From: Aphelocoma coerulescens
Lineage: Eukaryota > Chordata > Aves > Passeriformes > Corvidae
Assembly (NCBI RefSeq): GCF_041296385.1
Contig: NC_091014.1
Span: 47,262,078 to 47,326,077, forward strand
Reading direction: 5' to 3'
Length of the DNA: 64,000 nucleotides
The position numbers and the translations under genes are program-made. The first letter of the stretch is position 1. Each line of letters starts with the position of its first letter. The notes beneath the pieces are model-generated. The model was not told the DNA's origin. It did no database searches and saw only the letters and a list, made by a program, of their open reading frames with translations. Positions 14,330-26,510 of the stretch are shown piece after piece.

Positions 14330-14411
14330 CAGCCTGAAGATAAACTTGCTTTCAAAGCTTGGAAGAGATTTTGTTGTCAAAAGCTCCTGGACAGGGAAAA
14401 AGCAGCCGAGG
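14330..14411 (+). other. Weak candidate exon (82 nt)
   Basis: The segment follows an AG (acattacag) and ends directly before a perfect consensus donor, GTAAGT, at 14412-14417. Between them one frame is open and reads as a charged, amphipathic peptide beginning QPEDKLAFKAWKRFCC. The pyrimidine tract upstream is poor. A second good donor (CAG followed by GTGAGT) lies at 14561-14569 in the same open stretch. I recognise no protein family. Pairs like this occur by chance in tens of kilobases, so this is only a candidate. Confidence 0.15.
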
Positions 14412-16294
14412 GTAAGTCTGTTGGCCACTTTAAATGTAATTACCTCATTCTGTTCCTGTGGAGGCTGCGTACAAAGTTTTTGAAGACTGTTAAAGAACAC
14501 AGGTACCAATTCAGCTCCTTTAAGGGTCCACCGTTTCCAGAGTTGCCAGCTGTTGAGCTCCAGGTGAGTGTTAGTGACCTTGGGCTACAGGATGTAGCAG
14601 GTGGTGGTCAGGTTTATTGAGGGAGGCTTTTAGTACTGAAAATGAGACCAGAGATGTAGACAGCCAAGTTTAACTTAATTTGTTAATTTGTGACAAACTC
14701 ATCAAGAATACATGGAGTTCTTAGTCCAGTGGCTTTTTATTACACAGAAGTGGATAATGAATAAGGCCAGAGAGATGCACTTTTACAAAGATCTTACAGA
14801 AATCTACTCATCTCTAATTGTTTTCCTATTTATGACGCTTTCATTGAGAGATCTTCAGCTGGCAAGGAAGATGTGCAGGATTTTCAAATGTGTTTTCATG
14901 ACTCAGCTAAAGTAATCCAACTTAATCCAACCTGCCACTGAGGCAGTGCATTAGTCGTGTTCCTATCCTGTTGTCTGGTCTCTTATTCTGAACGAGTCTT
15001 TAGCTTGTCTGATACAGCTTGCTGTTTGAGGGAGTTAAACTTGTGAGGGATGGCAGTGCTGATGCTACTTTGGTTTTGTTTGGGCTTTTAAAAAATTGCT
15101 TAGTTTGCCACGCCATGAACAGATAAATGAGTGGTGGTGAGTGCACAGCTCACCATGGCCATCTGTGGTCTTCAGACTCGCTTGGCTGAACAGTGAAGCT
15201 GCATGCAATAGGTACCTTTGTGTCAGGGAAGGGAGGTGTAAGGTGTGAAATCAACACTGGTTTCTCAGGATGAAAAGCAAAATTCAGCTGTAATGATTGT
15301 TGCACAAGGGTCAGTCATGATCTGTTTTCTTTGCTGGAGCAAAGGATACTGTGAGATAGAGAAAGTATAAAACTAGAAATTAAGAAAGTAAATGCTAAAT
15401 CAATCACAGAGGATTTTTTTTCACATACTGCAGATGTTTTCTTTTTAACTTATCTTGTTTTTCTCTATCTTTCATTGTTGACTTGCTGATTTTTAACAGT
15501 TTTCTTTTTCATCTATCCAGCATTATCATCTTGCTATCCTAATGTTCTGTTTCGCAGTTCATAATTATCAATCTGTTCCTTCATTGCCTGTCTTTCCTCC
15601 TTGGGATGCTAATTGACTTTTAATGATCTATTTCTGCATTGTTTTTTCCTATGTGGTCTACTTTTACTTTTCAGCTCCTTACTTTCACATGCATCTGGTC
15701 ATGTCTTAATCTGAATTCTAGTCTCTACTATCCCTTTTTACTGAGGTAAACACCCTTCTCTTTTACAAGAAGAATTCATGACTGGTAGGTTCATTCTTTT
15801 CATTCTTTTTAAATCTCTGGCTAAAGTGTATTGGTGAGGTTTGGTGGTTTTTTTTGTTTGTTTTCATGCTTGTTTGTTTATTTCGGGGTGTTTTTTGCGG
15901 GGGGGAGGTGTTTTGCTTTTTTTTTTTTTGTTTTATTTGGGACTCCAGTGGGTTTCTTGACTGACAAAACACCAATGGAGCCTTGTAGCAAAATCTGCCC
16001 CCATCTTTCAGGTAGCAGTTGCAGGATGGTAGAAGTGTGTACCCAGGCATTAGTGCTGCCTGAAAATTATCCTCATCCAGGGTTTCAGTGGAAATCTTTA
16101 AGGAAAGCAAGCAAAAAGTCTCTAACACTTTCTTCAGTCACCTCAGCAAATTAAAGTTATAAGTTGGTTTTTTTATCAGTGAGATTTCCACCAGTGAGAA
16201 CTTGCTGGATTAGATGTGGGCAAAGCTGGTTGTTACTTAGTTGTTTTCAATGTTTCCTGTGGGTTTTTCTGCAGTCTCCATAGCAGTCAAGATG
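14412..16294. other. AT-rich DNA with low-complexity tract, no gene recognised
   Basis: Apart from the T/G-rich tract near 15838-15945, nothing here was recognised. The open frames on both strands around 15763-16154 overlap that tract and are low-complexity artefacts. Confidence 0.55.
15838..15945 (+). repeat. T/G-rich low-complexity tract with T13
   Basis: The tract consists of TTTG- and GGTTT-type words, a G-rich stretch near 15897-15905 and a T13 run at 15917-15929. No clean period is present. It gives an artefactual Phe/Val-rich frame on the plus strand and a Lys/Gln-rich frame on the minus strand. Confidence 0.65.
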
Positions 16295-16470
16295 AGGACT
16301 GAGCTGCAGGCTGTGGAAGGGGCCCTCGGGGATGGCAGCACTTGGAGACTTCCCACTCCTCTGGAGCTGGGACTCTGACTAGCCTGTGCTGGAGGGGCTG
16401 GTAGGGTGTGGGGGCAATGAGAAGGCTGTGTGGTACCTCAGTGGGGGACACTGGGTTCCACTTAGCATCC
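16295..16470. other. Small GC-rich patch
   Basis: A short patch clearly richer in G and C than its surroundings, with words such as ggaaggggccctcggggatgg and tggaggggctggtagggtg. No open frame of note, no splice-bounded exon and no recognised repeat. Its origin is unknown. Confidence 0.35.
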
Positions 16471-16962
16471 TACAGCATGAAATCACAAGACAATTCTGTT
16501 ACAGCTCTTGCAAATGATAGTGGCAGCAAGTTAATTTTCATCTGAACAATTCTGATTTTTTTTCGCAAGCCATTTTAGAGTAGCTTTCTAAAAATTATCT
16601 CTTTCAGCTTGATCCACTGATTCTAGTGTTAGATCCTAAGCAAGTATTCATAGTCCTCATTGTAAAAAACAACAAAAATCCTGTGTTTTTTTCATAGTCA
16701 GAGAACATAATTTTCAAATAGTCTTTATGCTACAGTCAGCAAGTTCAGCAATGGGCCTTGATTTCTACCTTTCCACTGATAGATATTCATCTTTTCCAGT
16801 GGTATGTAGTTTTCCTTTTTGTTGTAAGGTGGTCTTTTGTATATTAAATCCATCTACTGCTACTTCTGTATCTTTGACCAAAGGGATTTTGTGAAGATGA
16901 GGGAATACAAATTAACCTGGCAGGTTTTAATATGGGAGAAATTTCCCTGTAAATGCTAACCT

Positions 16963-16992
16963 CCCCCCCCCCCCCCCCCCCCAAAAAAAAAA
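16963..16992 (+). repeat. Homopolymer pair C20 followed by A10
   Basis: Twenty consecutive C (16963-16982) run directly into ten A (16983-16992). Long C/G runs are unstable and prone to sequencing and assembly error, so the exact length is uncertain. Confidence 0.9.
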
Positions 16993-18640
16993 GACAATGC
17001 TATGACTAAGGTAGTTAAGGATGCACCATCAGGACAATTAATTTTAATGTATGTAATTTATCAGTGTGTATATGCATCAAGATACTTGTATGCAGAACAA
17101 AACTGTGACATGTTAGATGTAACAGTTTGTATAGAAACAGTTTTTAACAGTAAATTTTCTTCCTAAATTTCTCTCTTGAGAAGCTGCTTTAAAATTCGTT
17201 TCTCCCTTGAATGGGGACAGACTTGTTAAAAAATTTTGTGAGAAGGTAGTTTTGTGTGTTTTAGTAGAAGCATAACATGTGCTGAGTAAAACCAGAGGAA
17301 AGTCAGAGTAACTTGTTATTTTAGCATGAGGCTTTGGGTAAGGTGCAGGATATTCTGCTGTGCTGAAACTCTGTAATCTAGTGGAGTAGAAGGCTAATAA
17401 TAATTCAGAGACTTCGTTTTTGTTTGTTTTGGATTGCATAGAGTTCACTTGGAGCTTCCATTAGCCCTTCACTGTTTTGTGAGCACCATGATCAAAATAA
17501 CAATGACATTTGCAGGATAAGTGCTTCACTTAGAATGTTCAAAGGAGCAGTGTTTTCACATGTCAGCAGTCTACTTAAGCACCCTACCTGAATGACTGAA
17601 TAGCTGAGCAAAATGCAATCGCACGAGCATTGTCACAGTGATCATCTGTAACACTACCAAACTCTTGTATCCCTGTTACCTTTCAGACATCATCATTACT
17701 CAGTAGGAACAGGCTGTGGGAACTGTGTGAGACCTGTGATAATCTGATCAATTGCATTTTAATGTTTGCCAGATCATTTTGTTAACTCTGAAACTCTAAT
17801 TCAGATTTTCTTTCATTATTGCATTATATCTTATACCTTTATTCACTAATAAATGGTTGAAAAGGAGAAAATTATCAGTATGAAGCTGAGAGTGCCATCC
17901 TTACAGTGATGTTAATAAGAAAATCAAAATCCTCTGGAGGTAGTTCTAAGCTTAGTGATATATTTAAAGCTTAACATTTTGACAGCTGTCAAGGACTATC
18001 TGATCAAAGAAAGTGCATTTGATAAAATTGAATGGTTTGGGAGTCACTTTAGTAGTAATTAATCCTTCTAGCTTAAGCATTTCCTAAACCCTATAAATCC
18101 ATTTGACTGCTTTAACAACAGTCCTGTTATCAGCTTATTGGGGAAGTTCAGATAAGTGTACCTGTTTTGCATGTGTACTCTGAACAACTTATCTTTAGAG
18201 ACATTGTTATTAAATGGGAGAAAAATTAGAATTTACTTGCTTGAAAAGGAGGTCTTCTGTATTGTTTCTTCTCTCTGCACTACATTTCCTTTTCAAGTTG
18301 GCTGGAACAGTTTGAAGGGTAAATGCTGAGGGCAAGACTAGTTCACTTGCAGTTTATATAAGCAAAATAGTGCAAGCTTTTCTGTAAAACTGTAAAGTAA
18401 TTTAGTGATGGTATTTATATAAATACAAAACATTATATGTTCAATAAAATTTTGAAGAGTTGTCTAGGTAAGTCAACAAGAAAGTAATTTTCTTCCACTC
18501 CAGTTAATTTGTTCACAGGGAACATAAATTCTGAATAACCAAGCAAATCTAATCGCTATGACTTAAAACACAATAATCAGTTTTTAATATAGAAGTGTGT
18601 AGGAATCTAGAGTTCTGAAAATAACACCATATATATCACC

Positions 18641-18698
18641 TTAGATTTAAGACTCAGAAGATTTAGAAGATTTAAGACTTAGATTTAAGACTGAGAAG
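18641..18698 (+). repeat. Short imperfect tandem duplication
   Basis: The 20-mer ttagatttaagactcagaag at 18641-18660 recurs at 18679-18698 with a single C-to-G change. The sequence between the copies is made of partial copies (atttagaag, atttaagac). This looks like replication slippage. Confidence 0.8.
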
Positions 18699-20989
18699 TC
18701 AAGTGTCTAAGTCTCATGTCTCCTATCCAGACTGAAGTAGACAGAGGGGAATGCACGGAAGGTTTTCAAAATGTTCAGGCTAAGTGTTGACAGTCTCTTA
18801 AATTCACACAATTTCTTGAATGGGGGGAAATACTTGAATTCAGTCTGACGCATTTGCTTCTTACTTTTAAATGGGTTTGTTTTCATGTTGTTTAATAAAA
18901 TAGAAAAACCTGCTTCAGAACAAAACCTTATATTCTTATGATTTAGATAAAGCATATTGCTAGAAATGTGACCTGTTTACTTCTTTCATGACTCTAAAGA
19001 AATTAGTTTGATATTAATTACTTATCTAGAAACCATATCTCATTTCATAAGGTTTTTTTCTGTAGATGGTTCAGACCCATATACTTTGTTTGAGAGAGGG
19101 CAAAATTAAGTATAATACATATGCTATGTATTTCCACAGGGCCTTGGCCTTTATCAATTGAGGTAATGTGCCTGTCATGCTACTTAAGTAGTATTAAGTG
19201 AAAAGAATGTGTTATATCCAATCTAAAAGATACTGTTTCAGAGTATTTCATTGTAATTATGCTACAGCAACTCTGATCTGTTTCAGTACTTGAAGCGAGC
19301 CCAAACTACTGCAAAATTTTCTCACTGTTCATAGTTTCCTTAAGAAACAAAACACATGTTCAACAGTGGTCTTTGGCATATTTAGAGGTTTAAGATCTGG
19401 TATGCGTGAAGGTTTTAACAATAAATGAACTAATCTGCTAGGATTGACAAGAGAGGAGAAAGGCAGTAGTTACTGGGGTAAGATGTTCGATTTAACACTT
19501 TAATAGGTAACCTCTGTCTGACAGATGTGATACTTTAGAAGAGAGTGACAAGTACAAAGTCTGTCTTTGATAAAATTTATACATTTTCTAATTTCCAATA
19601 ACCATACTTGTCAGAGGAAACAGGAATTCAGGTTTACTGTGAGGACAGCTGGATAGTCATGTGACTTTAACATGAAATTTGCAATATTCATTTTAGAAGG
19701 GCCTTCTCTGACTGGTGAAGCAGGTGTGCTGGGAGTTTTTCCTATTTTTATCCCCCCGAAAAATTGTTTATAACAACGTCTTTTTTTTTAAGCCAGTATA
19801 AAAGAGGAACATATCTCCATTGCAGCAAACAAGAAAAAAACCCCCAACAACCAAATCCCTCAAAATGATCTCTCTTTCCATGTATGTCCCTTACACTGTT
19901 TAGGTTAAGAGTGATTGGGTGTTGAATTTTAATTTCAGGATAATTATCAACTGTGCTGAAGTCCTTGTTTGGGGCTTTTTTTCCTAATTGTTGGCTAACT
20001 GACATCCCCATCACTCAGTCTGATATACACAAGCACATCCTTGTTTGAACACAGAACTTTGCAGGTCCAAAATGGTGAAGTTTCTCCAGCATAGAGGAAA
20101 TTGCAGAATAAAGAGACAACACAGTAATGTTAAATCACTTGCAACGAGGCTTGTATTTAGTAGTGTAAGTCTGTTTGAGGCATCTTGTAAATCTAGTGGT
20201 TGGTTTGAACATTGTATCTGAAACTATTTTATTTTCCTCATGAGTTTGAAGGTGCTTGAGTTTTTCTGAGTATGAAATATGCATGTGGGCTTTTTTAAGA
20301 GGGTATTTGTTTGAAAACTTATCATCACTGACAGTAATTCAATGATTGCTCACTACAGGATCCTAGAAGCAGTAAAATAACAATTAGAGGTTGAATGTTC
20401 TCTAAGGTACTTCAGATGGAGTTTTATTGCAGGTGGTAGATAAGGAAAAAGCCATCTTTGACATTCAAAAAGTAGTAAAATTTTTTTTTGACTTGCAGTG
20501 GAATTTGATCTATTTTATAACCCATGACAATGCATTAAGGTGAAAATCTGTTTCCTACATGAAACTGTCTTTACAGACTGGAATCTTCAGGTTGCCTTGA
20601 AATTTATTCATATGATTAACCCTATTAGGGACTACAAAAATATGAGTTTAAAGATTTGTTTGTTTTGAGAATTGACAACAGGATTACCCCTTCATGTGTC
20701 CTAATTTAATCTTTTTTTTCCGATAGCAAAAGAAGTTCACTGAAACTTGTGTTAACGTTTGTCCATATTTAAAATGACTCTTACGTGACTGATCAATAGC
20801 TTACCTCTCGAATCCATGTTTTTAGACATGTATAATTATTACTCTGTGGTATCAAGTATGCAATCAAGTTAAAATGCTAAAAGTCATTGCAGTGAACAGC
20901 GTGTGCACACCCGGGTAACATGCAGCAGATCTGGAGTACTCTGTCTGACTGAATTGCCTTTGCATTACAAACCTGGCTAAGTGTAGACT

Positions 20990-22191
20990 GTTCTTCAGGA
21001 GTATTCAGCATGGCTTCACCAAGGGGAAATGATGCTTGATCAGTGTGATAGCCTTCTATGATGGGATGGCAGGATGGATCAATGAGGGGAGAGCGGTGGA
21101 GTCTACCTTGACTTCAGGAAAGCTTTTGACATTGTCTCCCAAAACATCCTTTCAGGTAAGCTCAGGAAATGTGGGTTGGATGAATGGACAGTGAGGTGGA
21201 TCAAGAACTAGGTGAATGGCAGAGCTCAGAGAGTCACGATCAGCAGAGAAATATCCAGTTGGAGGCCCGTAGCCAGCGGCATTCCCCAGAATTATTATCC
21301 AGTCTTATTCAACTTGTTTGTCAATGACCTGGAAAAAGGGATAGAATGTACCCTTGCAAGTTTGCTGATGATATGAAACTGGGGCAGTGGCTCATACACC
21401 TGAAGGCTGTGCTGCCATTCATTGATAGGCTGGAGAACTGGGAAGAGAGAAACCTAAAGAAGTTTAAAAAGAGCAAGTGCAGGGTCCTGCACCTGGGGAG
21501 GAATAACCCCAAGTACCAGTACAGATTGGGGTCTGACCTACTAGAGAGCAGCTCTGCAAAAAGGGACCTGGGAGTCCTGGTGGATGACAAACTGACCATG
21601 AGCAAGCAGTGCCCTTGGAGCCAGGGGTGCCAGTGATGTCCTGGGGTGCACTGGGAAGAGTGTGGCCAACAGGTCACAGGATATGATCCTTTCTCTCTAC
21701 TGCAGCCTAGTGAGGCCACAGCTGGAGTACTGTGTTCAATTCTGGTCTCCACAGTTAAAGACAAACAAGGAGTTCCTGGAGAGGGTCCAGTGGATTAGGG
21801 CTCATTAGGGGTCAGGATCATCTCTTTAATGAGGAGTGACTGTGGGAGCTGGGCGTGCTTAGTGAAGAGAAGACTGAGAGGGGATCTCATCAATACATGT
21901 AAATATCTCAAAGGATGGTGCCAGATTGTTCAGAGGTGCCCAGAAACCAGGTAATGAGTAACTGCCATAAACTAAAACATAAGAAATTCCAGCTGAACAC
22001 GAGGAAGTACATCTTTAAGTTGAGAGCACTGGAACGGGCCTCCCAGGAAGGTTGTCAAGTCTCCCTGTCTGGAGATACTCCAAACCCACCTGGATCCTGT
22101 GTAACCTGCTCTAGGTGATCATGCCTTAGCAGGGAGGTTGGACTAGATGATCTACAGAGGTCCCTTCCAGCTCTGTTCTGTGATTCAGTGA
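20990..22191 (+). mobile_element. CR1 LINE, 5'-truncated, sense orientation
   Basis: About 1.2 kb of a CR1 non-LTR retrotransposon. It begins inside the reverse transcriptase domain (the motif read as QHGFTKG near 21006), runs through the RT core and the region after it, and ends in the typical CR1 3' end: ggactagatgatctacagag, then gtcccttccagctctgttct, then gtgattcagtg near 22180-22190. Full-length CR1 is about 4.5 kb, so the 5' two-thirds (ORF1, endonuclease, start of RT) are absent, the usual outcome of target-primed insertion. Substitutions, frameshifts and nonsense codons show an old, inactive copy. Confidence 0.95.
21006..21636 (+). pseudogene. CR1 reverse transcriptase remnant (ORF2), inactivated
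   Basis: This is the decayed coding part of the CR1 copy. It starts in the RT finger/palm region at about 21006. A TGA lies in frame at 21030-21032. The reading frame then changes, and a TAG at 21209-21211 replaces a tryptophan codon expected in CR1. After a second frame change the catalytic FADD motif is intact at 21361-21372 and the frame stays open to 21636. That stretch carries family words such as [31 protein letters not shown] and KRDLGVLVDDKLTMS. In a working element this protein copies element RNA into DNA at the chromosomal target site. Two stops, two frameshifts and the missing upstream portion leave no chance of function. Confidence 0.9.
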
Positions 22192-23803
22192 AGTGCCTGT
22201 AAAAGCTTATAATGGCTCACCTATCTGGTGATAACCCATTCAGGTGTTCTCCTTGGCAGTGTTTCTTAACTCTAAGTCCTACTAGATTTCAATTAGAGTT
22301 TAGGTCCTTTTGATCTGGATAATTTTTATCAAAAGAGAAGTTTGACCTTTATATCATTGAAACACTGTTGAAATTGAAGGAACGCTAGTTATCACACAAA
22401 ACATGGGGATTTTTTATGTTGGCTTAATGAACAATACATGTCAGGGAACTCAGAAGAGATCCCAATACCACTATGTGCCAAATGGCACATTTGTGTGCAC
22501 CAATTAACACTTGCTTTGCCCTTCATTCCTGTTGGAAAAAGTAATTTTCATATAAGAGTATTCTGTGCCTTTTTTGTCCTGAGCTTCTGCTCGTACAATG
22601 AAATGTAGGACTCTGCTAGGTTTCATTCCACAGGGGATCTTTGGGCCCTTCAGAGACAGTAGAGAACAAGAAAAAAATGTTTGAAGTTTGAAAGGCCTGG
22701 GGAACTTTAGCACCTAGAGTGCTGTTGATTGAGGGACAATTTCTTGGAACAGTATTGGTCTGATAGACAAATATGTAATTGGTCTGGCAGTGCTCCAGTA
22801 CTAATGATCTATCACTGTCTAGGGGAAGTTTCAAAATGCTTAATCAGTAGGGCCAGAAATACTGAGTCATAAGAACAATAATCTATATTTAATGACCTAG
22901 AAATTGGTGGAATGTCCAAAAAGGCTTATTATAGTTTGAATCTGATGCTTCCGTTCCTTCTATGACCTCTGTGGGGCTCCCAGAACATGCAGAAGCATCA
23001 CTGAAATAAAGTTCAGGGCAAATTTTGCCTTTTGACAGACTACCCAAGCAACTGTGCAGATTTTGCTCTGCAAGAACTTGCCATTAAAAATGCATTTAGT
23101 AGGCTGAGACATATGGAAGCTATAACACATCTGGTCCCTAAAGCCAAATTGTGTATGAAGCACTATTGGTCTTTTTTCGTTCCTAAATATTCTCTACTCT
23201 GATGGTAGATTAAATGGTTTGTAATGTTTCCCAGTATGTTGATGTTCATGTAAATCAACACATAATCTATCAGCATTGTATCATTTTGTCTAGTGATATT
23301 TCTCACTACTGATTTTGGATAGCATTGCGTGCAGAATACTGGAGGAGTGATTACCTTAGTTACACCATTCTTGTATTTTTAAAACATGAAGTCATTCTGA
23401 TGCATTTTTATTTCTGGTTTAAAAACTCCATTGCCCAAAACAACAGCTGACAGTCGTCTTAATGAAGAATTAGGACTGAGGATATGAGCACTTGCACAAG
23501 TGTAAAAGATACTTGATGATGTATTATAATGTTACCCAAGCAAAGCATTCCTAAGAAGTAAAAGGGAATCATAATGTAAAAGATAAATGTAAAAGACGGT
23601 GAAGAGAATAGGCAGACTTGATATATGGATATACACTTCCTCTTGCCTGAGGCAACCTAATGTGTAACACTGAGTAATTGTACTACTTCTGTTCTCAGAA
23701 AAGATTATATTAATAATCATGTTAAATTTCAAAACCATATTTCTACCTCTCAGATAACAATGGAAAGTAGTTTTGAGGCTGCTCGGGACAGCAGTGGCAC
23801 ATT
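22192..23803. other. AT-rich unique DNA, no gene recognised
   Basis: The stretch between two CR1 copies. No coding region or repeat was recognised, and open frames are short on both strands. Confidence 0.55.
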
Positions 23804-24080
23804 ATAGAATCTTAGAATGGTTTGAATTTGAAGGGACTTCAACAAGCAGGGACACCTTCCACTAGACCAGGTTGCTCCAAACCCCATCCAGCCTGGCCTT
23901 GAAAGCTTTCAGGGTTGTGGCATCCACAGCTTCTCTGGGCAGCCTGTGCCTGTGCCTCACCACTCTTGTAGTAAAGAACTGCTTTCTAATATCTAATCTA
24001 AACCTGTTTTCTTTCAGTTTTAGACCATTTCCCCTTGTCCTATCACTGCATGTTTACCCTGTACAAGAGAACATGTGCAG
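23804..24080 (-). mobile_element. CR1 LINE 3'-end fragment
   Basis: Reverse complement of a CR1 tail. It opens with atagaatcttagaatggttt and gaagggacttcaac, continues through aggttgctccaaaccccatc, cagcctggccttgaaagctt and the word ttctctgggcagcctgtgcc, and ends in the ccccttgtcctatcactgca region. Only the 3' 280 bp remain. The open frame across it is a by-product of the CR1 3' sequence. Confidence 0.93.
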
Positions 24081-25002
24081 ATCTTTCCTGAACTAGCAGT
24101 AATCACTTGGTTCCAGGCCTAAAAGGCAGTGTAGCTACAGCAGGAAGATGGAGCACATGAGGTTTTTTTTCTTCACATCAGGCATTCTGAGGGCTTCAGA
24201 TGCAGGGAGGTGAAGTGTTATAAGCCCCTGTGACACTGACAGATTTTGACCTTGTTAAATACTACTATTTCCCTACAGGGCCTGCTTAAGAGCAGAGGTG
24301 GTACATTAGGATCTGAGCTTGTCCTGAGTCTCGGATCTTATTGACAACATGGCTTTTTATCTCTGAAAGAGGACTGATTTAATTCACTTGTTAATTAAAT
24401 CAAGGTTAATTAATTTAATGAAAAGACTGTACTTGGATGTTGTAACATGTTCTGGCAGGATCAGATTGATGTTGCTGCTCCCTGATGTCCGTTCCCACTG
24501 TTGACCAGCTTTATTGACAGATGTGTGGTGTAGTCAGTGCAGTGGCCAAATTAAGGGACTGATCCATCTGAAAACCAACCCAGTGAAATGAAACAAAGTG
24601 TTTCCCATTTTTTAGTATTTCTTATACCCAACAATACCAGCTCCCCAGTCTTGTGTGTCCTCATGGAAAGCTAAGAAATTGTGAGAGGGTGGGAAAAGGA
24701 GCAGGTAGAAATTTTATGAGGAAGAATTTTGTACTAAGAGACCACAACTATAGATGGCAGGGACTGTAGAGCTTTTTTTCCTAGCTCTTCCACTCAAGAG
24801 TTGAGTGTCTTTGAATTTATAACTTTCCTGTTGTCCGTAATTCTTTCAAAAAACTACCAGAATCTGAAGGAAGTAAATTTTATATTGGAAAACATTAGGT
24901 CAGAGGAGTGCAAATGTTTCAATTTTACACAGGCTTTTGCCAGAGCATGTGTTTTGCTACAGTAGATGATGAGCTACGAGGACTATGGTCAGAGCCTGGA
25001 AG
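24081..25002. other. AT-rich DNA between CR1 fragments, no gene recognised
   Basis: No gene recognised. An AT-rich inverted repeat lies at 24376-24401: the arms GATTTAATT (24376-24384) and AATTAAATC (24393-24401) flank an 8-nt loop, followed by further TTAATTAA words. Confidence 0.55.
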
Positions 25003-25052
25003 TCATAGAGTCATAGGATGGTTTGTGTTGGAAGGAACCTTAAAGATCATCA
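25003..25052 (-). mobile_element. Very short CR1 3'-terminal fragment
   Basis: The words tcatagagtcataggatggt and ttgtgttggaaggaacctta, then aagatcatc, match the extreme 3' end of CR1 read in reverse. Only about 50 bp are present. The match stops abruptly where the usual tagttccaac-type sequence should follow. Confidence 0.8.
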
Positions 25053-25670
25053 GCACTTGGTCTTAATTACAGCCTCCTGAAGATTCTGCATCACCCTGTA
25101 ATTCTGCAAGCAGCCTAAGAAGCCTTGGAATATCAGGTTTAGCAAGAGGCCTTCAGAAATTCTGTGCAGTTCCTCTTTCTCATCATGGAGAACAAGTTAT
25201 ATTCATGGGAATTAAGGCTGTGTGGTTGTCTTGGCAGTCAGAGTTTTTTCTTAAATCAGATGTTTCTAATATTTAACTGACTAGAGAAGGTATATTTTTC
25301 AATATATTTGATTTCTAGTAACAGAAACACTGTTTTGATCATCCTGTTTTTATGGTTTTACTCAAGAGCTCCGTCTGGTTTAAGTACATTTTTGGTTTGT
25401 TTATGTTAATTCATTTGCTTCCAGTAGTCCTACCTGGAAAATGTCATGTAAAGATCAGTTCTTCAAGAATGTGTTTGAGTAATCCACTTTCTTTATCCTG
25501 TGAGTTATAGACCTCTCAGGTCATCACTGGAGTCCTTCCTTTCCTTTAGCTGAAACTGACATGCCTTAGTCTCTGTATAATACATGTTCAACATATATGT
25601 ACTTTTTTTCTCTCAGAAGGTCATTTTGTCATTTTTAGGTTTTTGTGATATTCCACTACCTACACTGGGT

Positions 25671-25692
25671 GGGGGGGGGGGGGGGGGGGGGG
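25671..25692 (+). repeat. Poly-G run (G22)
   Basis: Twenty-two consecutive G, preceded by acactgggt and followed by tggtgtt. Runs of this length can form G-quadruplex structure and are a known source of sequencing dropout, so the length is approximate. Confidence 0.92.
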
Positions 25693-26494
25693 TGGTGTTA
25701 AAATGATTTCATATTGTACATCGGTAACTGCAACCATATTTGACAGACCACATTTTGACAGAGAATATCTTCTATATGCAATATAAAAATAAATTTAGCA
25801 ACATTTTTTTTCTTCTCTCTAATTTAATGCATCTCCAGACTTGATTCAGTAAACTGCATATGAAAGGAGGGATGTCAATAGTCTTTGGCTGTGTCTGTAT
25901 GGAGATCTTGTATAGACCTGGAGGTGACTCTCTATATGCTGACTCTGGGGCAGGGCAATAAGATGAAGGTAATGGACCAAGGACCTGATCTCCTGATAGA
26001 ATATGTACTGTGTGTCGTGTAGCCACAATGTCCAGTGCTTGTTTCTTAGCATCCCAGCTGAGAAGTAGCACTTAATCATGAAGTTTCTGTGGTCTGTATT
26101 AAGACAAGGTAAACCAAGCCCTAACCACAGTTGGGCTCTTAGTCAGGCTGTCTGTCCGTGTTCTGAATTAGACTGAAAAATGGTGGTCTATTTGTGCTGG
26201 AAGATGGCTAAAAAAGCTTCTCTTCATAATTTCTCAACTGTCTGTTGACCTTCCAGCTCAGATGAGAGGTAGTATGGACCCATGGTACACAAAACAAGTC
26301 AAGTGTGAACATAAGACTGATGCAATAGGAGTTTGCCATGGAGAAAGGTTATGTAAAGTATGTATTTGGGTAGTCCTACAGAGAGACTTTTATGCTGTTT
26401 GGAACTCATTTAATTTGTATAGTAAAGAACTAATACATTTCTTTTGTGGATTTTAGTGGTTTTGTATTCGAAAAGTCTTGTATAGGGTTGCTGC

Positions 26495-26510
26495 TTTTTT
26501 TTTTTTTTTT
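26495..26510 (+). repeat. Poly-T run (T16)
   Basis: An uninterrupted run of 16 T with no recognised retrocopy beside it. Confidence 0.85.

Larger units (their letters stand above)
16471..20989. other. AT-rich unique DNA, no gene recognised
   Basis: No gene, RNA gene or interspersed repeat was recognised. The stretch contains a C20A10 run at 16963-16992 and a short imperfect duplication at 18641-18698. Confidence 0.55.

Noticed and set aside
21321..21764. 147-codon minus-strand open frame
   Set aside because: It is antisense to the CR1 reverse transcriptase region and has no independent support.
23872..24096. Plus-strand open frame of 74 codons
   Set aside because: It is antisense to a CR1 3' fragment.
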